DNA of 64,000 nt from Elusimicrobiota bacterium. GTDB taxonomy: Bacteria > Elusimicrobiota > Elusimicrobia > UBA1565 > UBA9628. Positions 43,070 to 52,115 of the stretch are shown here, piece by piece (the first letter of the stretch is position 1; each line of letters starts with the position of its first letter). The stretch covers positions 70,769 to 134,768 of the forward strand of contig DMMY01000007.1 of NCBI GenBank assembly GCA_003452935.1, read 5' to 3'. The notes under the pieces were generated by a model. The model searched no databases. It worked only from the letters and a program-made list of their open reading frames with translations, and was not told the origin of the DNA. Position numbers and translations under genes: made by a program.

Positions 43070-43614
43070 ACCAAGCGATCGGCGGCGTGGAACTCTCCAG
43101 CATGGCGCGCGGCTTTGACGTGACCGACACGATGCTCAAGACCGCGCCCGTGACCCTGCTTCTGGCGCGCACCATCTGCCCGGGAAAGTATATCGTGCTG
43201 GTCTCGGGAGACGTGGCCGAGGTTCAAGCCGGCGTGGAAGCGGGCCGCGCGCGCGCGGGGGTCTCATGGGTTGACCACTTCCTCATCGCCAACGTCCACC
43301 CCGACGTGCTGCCGGCCGTCTCCGGCACCTCGCTGGTGGACAAACTCGAGGCCTTGGGCGTAGTCGAGGCCTTCTCGGTCTCGGCATTGCTCGAGGCGGC
43401 GGACGCCGCGGTCAAAGCCGCCACCGTGCGGCTAATTGAAGTGCGCCTGGCCATGGCCATGGGCGGCAAGGCCTTCGTCAGCATGACGGGCAGCGTGGCG
43501 GCCGTGGAAACAGCCGTGGCGGCCGCGGCCGCGGCAGTGGGACGCCGCGGCCTGCTTGTGGAAAAAGTAGTCATCCCCCAGCCCCGACCTGAACTTTTGA
43601 GCGAACTCTTATAG
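43066..43614 (+). CDS. PduT-like tandem BMC-domain shell protein
   Basis: The 182-residue protein consists of two bacterial-microcompartment domains. The first has GGVELSSMARGFDVTD and ARTICPGKYIVLVSGDVAEV; the second has VRLAMAMGGKAFVSMTGSVAAVE. PduT of the Pdu shell binds a [4Fe-4S] cluster in its pore through one cysteine per subunit in the second domain. Here the only cysteine is at position 38 in the first domain, and the segment where I would expect the other reads SVSALLEAAD. It may therefore lack the cluster. The start at 43066 overlaps the pduS-like stop (ATGA). Confidence 0.87.
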   Translation: MNQAIGGVELSSMARGFDVTDTMLKTAPVTLLLARTICPGKYIVLVSGDVAEVQAGVEAGRARAGVSWVDHFLIANVHPDVLPAVSGTSLVDKLEALGVVEAFSVSALLEAADAAVKAATVRLIEVRLAMAMGGKAFVSMTGSVAAVETAVAAAAAAVGRRGLLVEKVVIPQPRPELLSELL

Positions 43615-43636
43615 CTCGGCAGCTCCTAGGAGCCCC

Positions 43637-45148
43637 ATGAAACAAGAAAATGCCGTTGCCAAGCCCTCCACCTGGGCCGTGATCAAGACCTTTCCCCGCG
43701 CCCTATGGTGCGCCAACATCATCGAACTCTTCGAGCGCTGGGCCTATTATGGAGTGCGGGCCCTGCTATCTCTCTATATCGTCGACGCCGCGGCCAAGGG
43801 CGGCCTGGAATTCAACCACGTCCAGAAAGGCAGCATCTACGCTTGGTGGGCGCTGATCCAGTCGCTCTTGCCCATGTTCACGGGCGGCTATTCGGACCGC
43901 TACGGCTATAAGAAAACCATGGCTGTCTCTTGGGTGCTCGTCATCGCGGGCTACCTCCTTATGGCCACGCAGAGGACCTACTGGGGATTTTTCATCGGCT
44001 GCATGACGCTGGCCACGGGCACGGCCGTATTCAAGCCGGGAGTGCAAGGCACGATCGCCCACTCGCTAGACGACAAGCACGCGGCCGTGGGCTGGGGGCT
44101 CTTTTACCAGATGGTCAACATCGGCGGCTTCATCGGGCCCTGGGTCGCGGGATTTCTGCGCCTGACCAGCTGGAGAAACGTCTTTTACATGAGCGCGTTC
44201 ATGATCTCGCTCAATTACGTCATGCTCCTGCTCTACCCCGACCCCAAACCCAAGCAGACCCAGGATTTCACCGACGCCAATCCGCTGCGTGAATTCTTCA
44301 AGATTTTCTGGAATTCCGTGACCAACGTCCTCGAGCCCAAGCTCATCAGCTTCCTGCTGCTTTTTTCAGGCTTTTGGCTCATGTTCATGCAGCTCTTCGA
44401 CATCCTGCCCAACTACATCGACGATTGGGTGGACTCGTCCGGGGTCATCCTTTTCTTGGGCCGGACCCTCGGCGTCCAAAAGCTGATTACACTGGGGAGC
44501 AATCACGTCAACATCCCTCCGGAGTGGATGGTCAACCTCAACGCCGGCATGATCATCCTGCTCATGATCCCCATCGCGGTCTTGTTCTCCCGGTTCAAAG
44601 CCTTGACCTCCATCATCATCGGCATTTTCATAGCGGCCTGCGGCCTGGTCCTGGCCGGCTCCTCCATGAACGGCGCCGTCTGCATTCTGGGCATATTCGT
44701 CTTCTCCGTGGGTGAAATGGCCTCGTCGCCCAAGAAGATGGAATACCTCTCCAGCCTCGCCCCCCCGGAAAAGAAAGGCCTCTATCTGGGATATGCCAAC
44801 GTGCCCCTGGCCGTGGGCTGGGCCATCGGCAGCAAGTTCGGCGGCTATCTCTATGAGAATTTCGGGGATAAGACCAATTTGGCGCGGCGAGTGCTTCAGA
44901 CCGACTTCGACATGACGGCCGAAGCGGTCAGGGCCCTGCCCAAACAGGATATACTGCCCCTGCTGTCGCAAAAGATGGACCTGCCGATTCTCGAACTCAA
45001 CCGGGTTCTCTTCGAACGTTTTCATCCGGACAGAATCTGGCTGTGCTTCGCCTGCATCGGCCTGGCTTCCATGGCCGGACTCATGGTCTATGATCGCGTC
45101 TTCGTGCGTCGCGCGGCGGCCAAGCCGGCGCTCGCCCTAGAGTCTTGA
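43637..45148 (+). CDS. POT family proton-dependent oligopeptide transporter
   Basis: The 503-residue protein has the POT/PTR2 features: FERWAYYGVRALLSLYI near residue 28 (E-x-x-E-R-like motif), a SDRYGYKK loop and FKPGVQGTIAHSL. It imports di- or tripeptides with protons. TAGGAG precedes the ATG. The stop codon overlaps the TTG start of the exported peptidase-like gene (TTGA), so peptide capture and import are likely expressed together. The central region between helices is rather long. Confidence 0.88.
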   Translation: MKQENAVAKPSTWAVIKTFPRALWCANIIELFERWAYYGVRALLSLYIVDAAAKGGLEFNHVQKGSIYAWWALIQSLLPMFTGGYSDRYGYKKTMAVSWVLVIAGYLLMATQRTYWGFFIGCMTLATGTAVFKPGVQGTIAHSLDDKHAAVGWGLFYQMVNIGGFIGPWVAGFLRLTSWRNVFYMSAFMISLNYVMLLLYPDPKPKQTQDFTDANPLREFFKIFWNSVTNVLEPKLISFLLLFSGFWLMFMQLFDILPNYIDDWVDSSGVILFLGRTLGVQKLITLGSNHVNIPPEWMVNLNAGMIILLMIPIAVLFSRFKALTSIIIGIFIAACGLVLAGSSMNGAVCILGIFVFSVGEMASSPKKMEYLSSLAPPEKKGLYLGYANVPLAVGWAIGSKFGGYLYENFGDKTNLARRVLQTDFDMTAEAVRALPKQDILPLLSQKMDLPILELNRVLFERFHPDRIWLCFACIGLASMAGLMVYDRVFVRRAAAKPALALES

Positions 45149-47025
45149 CCCTCGCGACCCTTCTCTTAAGCGCTCTGTTCCTGGCGCCGGCGGACTCCGC
45201 CGCGGCCGGCAAGAATCCGCGGCCCTGGCTGGACGACGACTCGGCTTTGGCGGTGCGCGACTGGGTCTCCACGCGCGACAAGGCCGCGCGCGCGGCGCTG
45301 CAAAGCCGGCCGGGCCGCGCCGCCCGGCGCGGGCAGCTTGACGCCCTCCTTTCCTCGGGGACTTTGCAGGGAGCAACCCTGCGGGGCAAGCGCCTTTTCT
45401 ACCTCAAGCGCGCGGGCCTGCACGAACGGCCCATTCTTTACGCGCGCGACTTGCCCCAAACCGAGTCCCGCCTCGTGCTCGACACGGCGCGGCTCGACGC
45501 CGAGGGTTTTGAGGCTCTGGCTTGGTGGCAGCCCTCTCCGGACGGGCTGCTCCTGGCCTACGGCGCGCGCCAACCGGGAGGCGATTGCGAGTTGCGGGTG
45601 CGGGAAGTGGATTCGGCGGCGGACTTGCCCGACCGGATATCCCGCGCGCCCGAGGCCTCGGTGGCCTGGCGGGCGGACAGGACCGGCTTCTATTACACCC
45701 GAGACCCGCTTCCCGGCACGTCCGCGCCGCGCCAAGTGAGGCTGCACATCATGGGCACGGACCCGGCCCACGACCAACTCGTCTTCACTGCCCGCTCGGT
45801 CCAGGAACTGCCGCAAGCCCAGTTGAGCGCGGATGGCCGCCTCCTCTTGCTGGCCCTGCGGGATAAAACGCCGCCGGCAGAAGCGCCGGCCCGCGGCGGA
45901 GAACTTTTTCTTAAGGACCTCGCCTCCGGGCCGTCCGAGTTTTCGGCTCTGCCGGTCGACCACTGCGTGCGCGCCAAATTCCTGGGCCGAACTCTTTATG
46001 CGCTCGCCGATGAAGAACCCGGGCAGGCCGGGATTCTGGCCGTGGACCTGCGCCAACCCGGAAAACCGCGGCTTCGAAAAATCGTAGCGCCGGGGCCGCT
46101 GCCCATCGCGGATTTCGAGCCCTTCGCGGCCGGATTGGCGGTGCTGGTCGAGGAACATTCGGCATCCCGCCTGCGCCTGCACGACCGCAAGGGACGGCCT
46201 CTCAGGGAGATACCCATCCCTCAAGGCGGCAGCGTCAGTTGCCTGACCGGAGCCGGCGCCTCAACGGATTTCTTTTTTGTATGGGAATCGTTTTTTTCGG
46301 CGCCGATCTTGTACCGCTACGAGACGCGCGACGCTGTTTTGAGCATCGTCGACTCCGTCCCTGGTCCGGATCCGGAGGAATTTCAGCTCGAAAGGCTGAA
46401 ATCCTCCGCCCAGGACGGAAGGCCTGCGACGTTTTTTCTAGCGTCGCAGCGCTGGCTTAAGCGCGACCGTCAAAACAAAATTCTTCTGGCCATTGCCGAC
46501 AACTGCGAGATGCTCCCTCGCTACAGTCCGGAACTTATACATTGGGCCGAACTCGGCGGCATCTATGCCCTGCCCGGCGCGGGAGCCTGCTCGAACGTCG
46601 CGGCCCTCCTCGCCGCGGCCCAAGAGCTCGTGCGGCGCGAGTCCACCCGCCCAGGCCTTCTCGCCGTCTCGGGCTCGGGCCGCGGCGCGAGAGCCGCGCT
46701 AGACGCCGCCGCCGCGCAACCGGGGCTTTTCTCGGCATTGATCCTGGAGCAGCCCGCGGAACTCCCCGCGGCAAGGCCCGAAAATCTTCCGCCGACCTTG
46801 ATTCTGGCCGGCCCCTGCCCGCAAGGGGCGCCGGCCAAACTGAGCCGTCAGACCGCGGCCGCCCTGGAAATCAAATCGTCCGCCGGCGACCAGCCCTTGT
46901 TCCGCTGGGAGCCGCTGGGCTGCGGGGACATTCCCGTCTCCCGCGCGCTGGATAAAATCCTGGACATGGAGACTTTCCTGCTCTGGAAAACGGCGGCCGA
47001 CAAACCTGCGCAGCCTCCGATTTAG
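45145..47025 (+). CDS. Exported prolyl-oligopeptidase-like protein without catalytic triad
   Basis: The 626-residue protein starts at TTG coupled to the POT gene and has a short Sec signal. A linker like that of S9A peptidases follows (DDDSALAVRDWVSTRD), then a beta-propeller with repeated WxP/DG blades and a C-terminal alpha/beta-hydrolase remnant. Where S9A enzymes have G-G-S-x-G-G, this has GSGRGAR (about 509), with Gly at the Ser position in my alignment. Where they have GHG, it has GCGDIP near 592. No Asp-loop motif is seen. It is therefore probably not a peptidase; peptide binding for the transporter is a guess. Confidence 0.72.
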   Translation: MTLATLLLSALFLAPADSAAAGKNPRPWLDDDSALAVRDWVSTRDKAARAALQSRPGRAARRGQLDALLSSGTLQGATLRGKRLFYLKRAGLHERPILYARDLPQTESRLVLDTARLDAEGFEALAWWQPSPDGLLLAYGARQPGGDCELRVREVDSAADLPDRISRAPEASVAWRADRTGFYYTRDPLPGTSAPRQVRLHIMGTDPAHDQLVFTARSVQELPQAQLSADGRLLLLALRDKTPPAEAPARGGELFLKDLASGPSEFSALPVDHCVRAKFLGRTLYALADEEPGQAGILAVDLRQPGKPRLRKIVAPGPLPIADFEPFAAGLAVLVEEHSASRLRLHDRKGRPLREIPIPQGGSVSCLTGAGASTDFFFVWESFFSAPILYRYETRDAVLSIVDSVPGPDPEEFQLERLKSSAQDGRPATFFLASQRWLKRDRQNKILLAIADNCEMLPRYSPELIHWAELGGIYALPGAGACSNVAALLAAAQELVRRESTRPGLLAVSGSGRGARAALDAAAAQPGLFSALILEQPAELPAARPENLPPTLILAGPCPQGAPAKLSRQTAAALEIKSSAGDQPLFRWEPLGCGDIPVSRALDKILDMETFLLWKTAADKPAQPPI

Positions 47026-47051
47026 AAGGGTTCACGTCGAGAAACTATATA

Positions 47052-47080
47052 TTGAACCCGGCGCCCCGGTTTCGTACAAT
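47052..47080 (+). promoter_or_regulatory. Promoter of the OmpA-family gene, TTGAAC-N17-TACAAT, leaderless
   Basis: Hexamers at 47052-47057 and 47075-47080 predict +1 at 47087, one base before the ATG at 47088. This is a case where a leaderless -10 also has a good -35. Confidence 0.62.
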
Positions 47081-47087
47081 GCGCCTT

Positions 47088-48068
47088 ATGAGAAAGATTC
47101 CGTTTTTCTTTGTCCCTCTGAGTCTCGCCTTGGCCGGCTGCGCCTCCGCAAAGTTCAAGCAGCAGCGGGCGCAGCTCGCGCAGTGCGAAAGCCGCTCCCA
47201 AGAACTCTCGGGGCAGGTCAAGGAAGGCGAGACCTGGATCGCCGCCCTGCAGACCCAAGCCCGGGACCTTGAAGCCCAGGTCGCGGACCTCAACGGGAAA
47301 CTCGCGTCGCAGCAGGAGCGCATCGACTCCATGGCCAAGTCCAACACCGATCTGACCTCGGCCATCGAGGCCGGAAAAGGGGAGTCCTCGACCAAGATCG
47401 CGGAAATCGTGAAGGAAAAAGACAGCCTCGCCCGCCGCGTCGCCGCCATGCAGAAAGACAAAATCGCCCTGGAGCGGGCCCGCTCGAATCTTAAAGCCGG
47501 GCGCGAAAAAATAGCCGAGGAACTGGCCGCGCTCAAGACCGCGCACGAAGGGCTCTTGGCCCAGGGCGAGAAAACCGCGGAGGAACGCCGTCTGCGGCTG
47601 GGCCAGGCCAGGGAAGACTTGGGCAGCGTCGCCGACGCGATCCTCAAGGAAATCCAAGGGGAAAAGGCGCGCATCGCCCAGAATGGGGATTCGGTGGCCG
47701 TCACCCTGCAGGAGCCGCTCCTCTTCAAGCCCCAGCAGGCAAAACTCACCGAGGCAGGAACGGCTCTGCTCGACCGTCTGGGCCGCGCTCTCCAGGCTCT
47801 GGGCCCACGCAGCATCAAAATCGATGGCCACTGCGACAACGCCGCCATGAAATGGGAACCTTTCGGCAGCATCTCGAGCCGCTGGGAGCTTTCCTCCCTG
47901 CGGGCGACAGCCGTGGCCCGCTATTTGCACGAACATTCGGGCCTGGATCCCCGGCGCCTCGTCGCCTCGGGATTCGGGGAATTTCGCCCCGTGAAAGGCA
48001 ACGACACGCCGGAAGGCCGCGAGGCCAATAGCCGCATCGTCTTGACCGTCGACCAAGCCGCTCCCTAG
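47088..48068 (+). CDS. OmpA-family lipoprotein with long coiled coil
   Basis: The 326-residue protein has a lipoprotein signal ending LAGC (cysteine at about 17) and a coiled coil of about 150 residues. An OmpA-type peptidoglycan-binding domain follows (about 195-320, with KIDGHCDN and SGFGEFRPV and a final R-x-N-S-R-I). It would tie the outer membrane to peptidoglycan. I chose the ATG at 47088 over an earlier in-frame ATG because the lipoprotein signal starts there and the promoter predicts it. Confidence 0.86.
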   Translation: MRKIPFFFVPLSLALAGCASAKFKQQRAQLAQCESRSQELSGQVKEGETWIAALQTQARDLEAQVADLNGKLASQQERIDSMAKSNTDLTSAIEAGKGESSTKIAEIVKEKDSLARRVAAMQKDKIALERARSNLKAGREKIAEELAALKTAHEGLLAQGEKTAEERRLRLGQAREDLGSVADAILKEIQGEKARIAQNGDSVAVTLQEPLLFKPQQAKLTEAGTALLDRLGRALQALGPRSIKIDGHCDNAAMKWEPFGSISSRWELSSLRATAVARYLHEHSGLDPRRLVASGFGEFRPVKGNDTPEGREANSRIVLTVDQAAP

Positions 48069-48083
48069 CCGGAGGACCGACCC

Positions 48084-48440
48084 ATGCGCTCAACGAAACA
48101 TGCCAAACCGATCCGCCCCGCCGCGGTCCACGCTCGCAAAAGCCGGATAACAGCCGGCGCCGCTTCCCGGCATGGGAAGCCATCCCCTTCCACGGATGAG
48201 GAACCCGCAGGCCAGACCGTTTCCGTGCTCGACGCCCAATCCGACGAGGCGGAAATACGGCGCGTCGAGGAATGGGCCCAAGTCCCATGCCCCTTCTGCG
48301 GCGAGGAGCTGGAACTTCTGGTCAGCTCGGACGACGACGGACAAACCAAGCTTGAGGACTGCTCGGTCTGCTGCCGTCCCGTGAGCCTTCACGTCACCTG
48401 GGAAGACGGAGAACTCCAGGTCGACGCCGACCGGGCCTAG
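48084..48440 (+). CDS. CPXCG-motif cysteine-rich small protein
   Basis: The 118-residue protein ends in the small CPXCG domain: VPCPFCGEELELLV and DCSVCCRPVSLHV form a Cys4 zinc site, followed by acidic residues. The first 65 residues are basic and probably disordered. The family is widespread with unknown function. It follows the OmpA gene by 15 bp and overlaps the convergent FKBP gene by 4 bp. Confidence 0.84.
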   Translation: MRSTKHAKPIRPAAVHARKSRITAGAASRHGKPSPSTDEEPAGQTVSVLDAQSDEAEIRRVEEWAQVPCPFCGEELELLVSSDDDGQTKLEDCSVCCRPVSLHVTWEDGELQVDADRA

Positions 48441-49207
48441 GGCTTTTTCGCAGGCGCCTGGGTCTTGGGCGCGCTTTCCGGGACGCTGGGCTTGACGATC
48501 TCGAGCAGCTCGACTTCGAAAATCAGCGTGGCCCCGCCCGGGATGGAACTGTTGCCCCGGTCCCCATAGGCGATATCCGAGGGGCAGATCAGCTTGGCCT
48601 TGCCTCCCACCTTCATCTTCGGAATGCCTTCCTGCCAGCACTTGATGACCCCTTGCACGGGGAATTCCGCGGGCTGGCCCCTCTGGACCGAGCTGTCGAA
48701 CACGGTCCCGTCTACGAGAGTGCCGTGATAATGGGCCTTGATGGTATCCGCGGCCGTCGGGCTGGCGCCGCTGCCGGCCTTTATTTCCTTATAAATAAGC
48801 CCGGAAGGAAAACCCTGCGCGCCCGGCTCCTTGGCGGCCTTGGCCAGGAAATCCTTGGATTTTTCCTTTTCCTTGCTGGACTTGACAGCGACCCTGGACT
48901 TGGCCAAGTCATTGAGCTTGGGCCCGTAAACTTGCAGTTCCACTTGATGGGGGTTGTTCAAGACCGCATCCTTGAAACCCATCTGAACATATTTGAGCTC
49001 CGCGGCGCTGAGGTTGAAAATGCTGACCTGCTCCGAAAGATACAACCCCAAGGCATAGAAAGTCTTTTGCTCCTCGGTCTTGGGGACCTCCGCGGATTTT
49101 ACCGGCGCGGCAGACTTGGCCGCATCGGGTTTGGAGGACGCTGCGGGCTGCGCGAAAACATTCGCGGCAATCATGACGGCGCAGAGTGCGGCCAGAACCA
49201 ATTTCAT
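48437..49207 (-). CDS. Periplasmic FKBP-type peptidyl-prolyl isomerase
   Basis: The 256-residue protein has a Sec signal (about 1-20), a helical dimerisation-like region (about 45-130) and an FKBP domain. The domain includes AHYHGTLVDGTVFDSS, GVIKCWQEGIPKMKVGGKAKLICP and the AYGDRG loop. It resembles the Mip/FkpA class that helps fold periplasmic proteins. A leader with GAGGTGA precedes the ATG, and a TATGAT box lies at 49260-49255. A proline-rich tail ends the protein. Confidence 0.9.
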   Translation of the reverse strand: MKLVLAALCAVMIAANVFAQPAASSKPDAAKSAAPVKSAEVPKTEEQKTFYALGLYLSEQVSIFNLSAAELKYVQMGFKDAVLNNPHQVELQVYGPKLNDLAKSRVAVKSSKEKEKSKDFLAKAAKEPGAQGFPSGLIYKEIKAGSGASPTAADTIKAHYHGTLVDGTVFDSSVQRGQPAEFPVQGVIKCWQEGIPKMKVGGKAKLICPSDIAYGDRGNSSIPGGATLIFEVELLEIVKPSVPESAPKTQAPAKKP

Positions 49208-49312
49208 CGCGTGTTCACCTCGCTTGTAGCATGCCCGCTGGCGCGGGAGTTCCTATCATAGCATAACGCGCCGATCCGGCACATTTAGGTATAATGAAGC
49301 CCCGAGAAAGCC

Positions 49313-50587
49313 ATGGAAAAATCGGTTTACAGCGAACTGGAATGGCGCGGTTTCATCAAGCAGAGGACCAGCCCCGAGATCGCCCCGCTGCTCGGCCGCG
49401 AGCGCGTCAAATGCTACGTCGGCTTTGATCCGACCGCTGCCAGCCTGCACCTGGGCAGCCTGGTGCCCATCATGGCGCTCTCGCACCTGCAGAGGGCCGG
49501 CCACGTCCCGATCATCTTGATCGGCGGGGCCACCGGCATGATCGGAGACCCTAGCGGCAAATCCGAGGAAAGGAAGCTCCTGACCCCGGAGACGATCCGT
49601 GAAAACATGCAAGGCGTGCGCGGCCAATTGGAAAAGTTCTTCTCCTTCACGGGAGAAAACGCCGCCATCGTAGTCAACAACGCGGACTGGACCGCGAAAT
49701 TTTCTTACCTGGAGTTCTTGCGCGAGGTGGGCAAACACCTCACGGTCAAGGACATGCTGGAGAAAGACTCGGCCAAACGCCGCCTGGACAGGGAACAGTC
49801 CCTCTCCTACACCGAATTTTCCTATATGATACTGCAGGCGCACGATTTCCTGCACCTGTTCGACAACATGGCCTGCGTCCTGCAGGCCGGCGGGGACGAC
49901 CAGTGGGGAAACATCACCCTGGGCATAGATCTCATCCGCAAGCTGCGCGGCCGGGAGGCCTACGGCTTGACCTTCCCCCTCCTCACCACCGCCAGCGGAG
50001 AAAAATTCGGCAAGACGGAGAAGTGCACCAACGTCTGGCTGGACGCGAAACTAACCACGCCCTATCGCTTCTACCAGTACTTCATCAACGTCGACGACAA
50101 AGATGCCATCCCATTTCTCAAACTCTTCACTTATCTCGGTCCGGAAGAGATACACCGGCTGGAGCAGGCGACCGCCCAAGCCCCGCAAGAGCGGCAGGCC
50201 CAGAAAGCTCTGGCCCGGCAGGTGACGACCCTGATCCATGGCGGCGCCGCGACCGAGGCGGTGGCGCGCGCCTCGGAAATAGTCTTCACCGAAGAAATCG
50301 GCTCGATTTCCGAGGAGATCTTCCACGAGGTCTTCGCCGACGCGCCCACCCAGGTCTTGCCCGCCGCGGGGCTGGCCCCGGGAGTGGCCCTGGTCGACGC
50401 TTTGGTCGCGGCGGGGCTCTCCAAGAGCCGCAACGAGGCCCGACGCCTGGTTGAACAGGGCGGCGTCTATCTCAACAATCGCAAAGCCGGCCCCGATCGG
50501 AAGATCACGGTCGCCGAGCTGCTCTTCGGCCGCTGGCTCCTGCTGCGCAAAGGCCGGAAGGAAACCTGCCTGCTGCGCTTCGAATAA
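49313..50587 (+). CDS. tyrS: Tyrosyl-tRNA synthetase
   Basis: The 424-residue class I synthetase charges tRNA-Tyr. It shows FDPTAASLHLGSLVP (HIGH-equivalent HLGS near 44), the tyrosine pocket QAGGDDQWGNI near 191, GEKFGKTEKC (KMSKS-equivalent) and a C-terminal S4 RNA-binding domain (KSRNEARRLVEQGGVYLNN). Length and order are typical. TATAAT at 49290-49295 predicts an 11-base leader without a good ribosome site. A strong terminator follows. Confidence 0.97.
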   Translation: MEKSVYSELEWRGFIKQRTSPEIAPLLGRERVKCYVGFDPTAASLHLGSLVPIMALSHLQRAGHVPIILIGGATGMIGDPSGKSEERKLLTPETIRENMQGVRGQLEKFFSFTGENAAIVVNNADWTAKFSYLEFLREVGKHLTVKDMLEKDSAKRRLDREQSLSYTEFSYMILQAHDFLHLFDNMACVLQAGGDDQWGNITLGIDLIRKLRGREAYGLTFPLLTTASGEKFGKTEKCTNVWLDAKLTTPYRFYQYFINVDDKDAIPFLKLFTYLGPEEIHRLEQATAQAPQERQAQKALARQVTTLIHGGAATEAVARASEIVFTEEIGSISEEIFHEVFADAPTQVLPAAGLAPGVALVDALVAAGLSKSRNEARRLVEQGGVYLNNRKAGPDRKITVAELLFGRWLLLRKGRKETCLLRFE

Positions 50588-50601
50588 GCCATCAGACGAA
50601 A

Positions 50602-50632
50602 GCCCCGTCCCGCGGCGCGGGACGGGGCTTTT
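50602..50632. terminator. Bidirectional rho-independent terminator between tyrS and malic enzyme genes
   Basis: A 12-bp perfect stem (GCCCCGTCCCGC with GCGGGACGGGGC, loop GGC) is followed by TTTT on the plus strand and preceded by AAA, which gives TTT on the minus strand. It lies between two convergent genes and can end both. Confidence 0.9.
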
Positions 50633-50648
50633 GCTTGGCGCGACCGGC

Positions 50649-52022
50649 TTACTTGGGCGGCGCGGCGATGATGCCGGCCTTCATCTTGAGCTGGGTTTCC
50701 TTGCGGGCCCGATCGATGGTCAGCGAGGCCAGCTTGTAAAGCGCCTCCCTCGACATGGGCCGTTGGGCGATGCCCTGCTCGATGGCTTTCATGCCCACGG
50801 CCACGGCCTCGCGCGCGAATACCTCGGGCTCGTCCATCTTGGGAATGATGTAATCCTCGCTGATGCCCTTATCCTGCGCGCACTTGGCCAGTTCCTGGGC
50901 GGCCGCGATGCACATCTCATCCGTGATGGTCTTGGCGTGAACGTCCAGGGTGCCGCGGAAGATGCCGGGGAAACCCAGGGAGTTGTTGACTTGATTGGGA
51001 AAGTCCGATCGTCCCGTGCCCACGATGCGCGCGCCCATTTCCTTGGCGTCCCAAGGCCACATTTCCGGGATGGGGTTGGCGGTAAGGAACACGACGGCGT
51101 CCTTGGCCATCTCCCCGAGAAACTCTTTCTTGATGGTATCCGGACCCGGCGTCGAGGCCGCGGAAAGCACGTCGGCCCCGCGCAGGGCCTCGGCTACTCC
51201 GCCGCGGACGTCGTTCTGATTGGTGTGCTGGCACATGCGCCATTTCTCGCGATGGTCCTTGAGGTCGAATCGGCCCTTATGCAGGGTCCCCTTGGAATCC
51301 ACGTAAATAAGGTTGCCGGGCTTGGCCCCGGCCGCCATATAGACCGTGCCGATGCGGATGTTGGCAGCGCCCGCGCCGAAGAGAACGATCTTGACGTCCT
51401 CGATGCGCTTGCCCACGATCTTCAAGGCGTTGAGGAGGCCGGCCAGGCATACGGTCGCGGTGCCCTGCTGGTCGTCGTGCCAGACCGGGATGCTGCAGCG
51501 CTTGCGCAGCTCGTCGAGAATGTAAAAGCATTTGGGCTGGGAAATGTCTTCGAGATTGATGCCGCCGAAGCAGGGTTGCAGGACCTCGACCGTGCGGATG
51601 ATCTCGTCCGGATCCTTGGTGTTGAGACAGATGGGAAAAGCGTCCACGCCGCCCAAGTACTTGAAAAGCAGACCCTTGCCTTCCATGACCGGGATGGCGG
51701 CCTCGGGGCCAATGTCGCCCAGGCCCAGGACCCTCGTGCCGTCCGAGACCACGGCGACCATGTTGGCTTTGTTGGTGTGCTCGAAAACCTTGGCCGGGTT
51801 CTTATGGATGTCCTTGCAGACCGCGGCCACGCCCGGGGAATACCAGACGGCGAAATCGTCAAAATCACGCACGCAGCATTTGGGCGAGACTTCGACCTTG
51901 CCCATATAGAACGGATGGAGCTTCATGGCGTCCTCGGAAGGCTTTTGGGCCTTGGCAACAAGCTCTTCCTTGGTGAGCTTCCTGGCCGCGGGTTTGGTTT
52001 TGCGGGCGGATGATGTAGACAT
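50649..52022 (-). CDS. Malic enzyme (oxidative decarboxylation of malate)
   Basis: The 457-residue protein has the bacterial malic-enzyme core: VWYSPGVAAVCKDI, SDGTRVLGLGDIGPEAAIPV, a metal/NAD(P) region with FGAGAANI, and FLTANPIPEMWP. It turns malate into pyruvate with NAD(P)+ reduction. It lacks the C-terminal phosphotransacetylase-like part of MaeB. A TATAAT on the minus strand about 30 bases upstream and CGGAG give a normal leader. The extra N-terminal basic segment may be cleaved or regulatory. Fumarase and C4-dicarboxylate transporters elsewhere in the window fit the pathway. Confidence 0.94.
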   Translation of the reverse strand: MSTSSARKTKPAARKLTKEELVAKAQKPSEDAMKLHPFYMGKVEVSPKCCVRDFDDFAVWYSPGVAAVCKDIHKNPAKVFEHTNKANMVAVVSDGTRVLGLGDIGPEAAIPVMEGKGLLFKYLGGVDAFPICLNTKDPDEIIRTVEVLQPCFGGINLEDISQPKCFYILDELRKRCSIPVWHDDQQGTATVCLAGLLNALKIVGKRIEDVKIVLFGAGAANIRIGTVYMAAGAKPGNLIYVDSKGTLHKGRFDLKDHREKWRMCQHTNQNDVRGGVAEALRGADVLSAASTPGPDTIKKEFLGEMAKDAVVFLTANPIPEMWPWDAKEMGARIVGTGRSDFPNQVNNSLGFPGIFRGTLDVHAKTITDEMCIAAAQELAKCAQDKGISEDYIIPKMDEPEVFAREAVAVGMKAIEQGIAQRPMSREALYKLASLTIDRARKETQLKMKAGIIAAPPK

Positions 52023-52115
52023 GTCGGGCTCCGTTGAATTGGGTTCTACGACTTAATCGGATTATAAGAAATATTCATAGTTCGAGGGGGAGAAAAATAA
52101 ACGGCCTTTTTAGGG

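Noticed and set aside
50451..52013. 520-codon plus-strand frame across the tyrS end and opposite malic enzyme
   Set aside because: It overlaps the tyrS terminator and the malic enzyme gene; there is no ribosome site and no recognisable motif.
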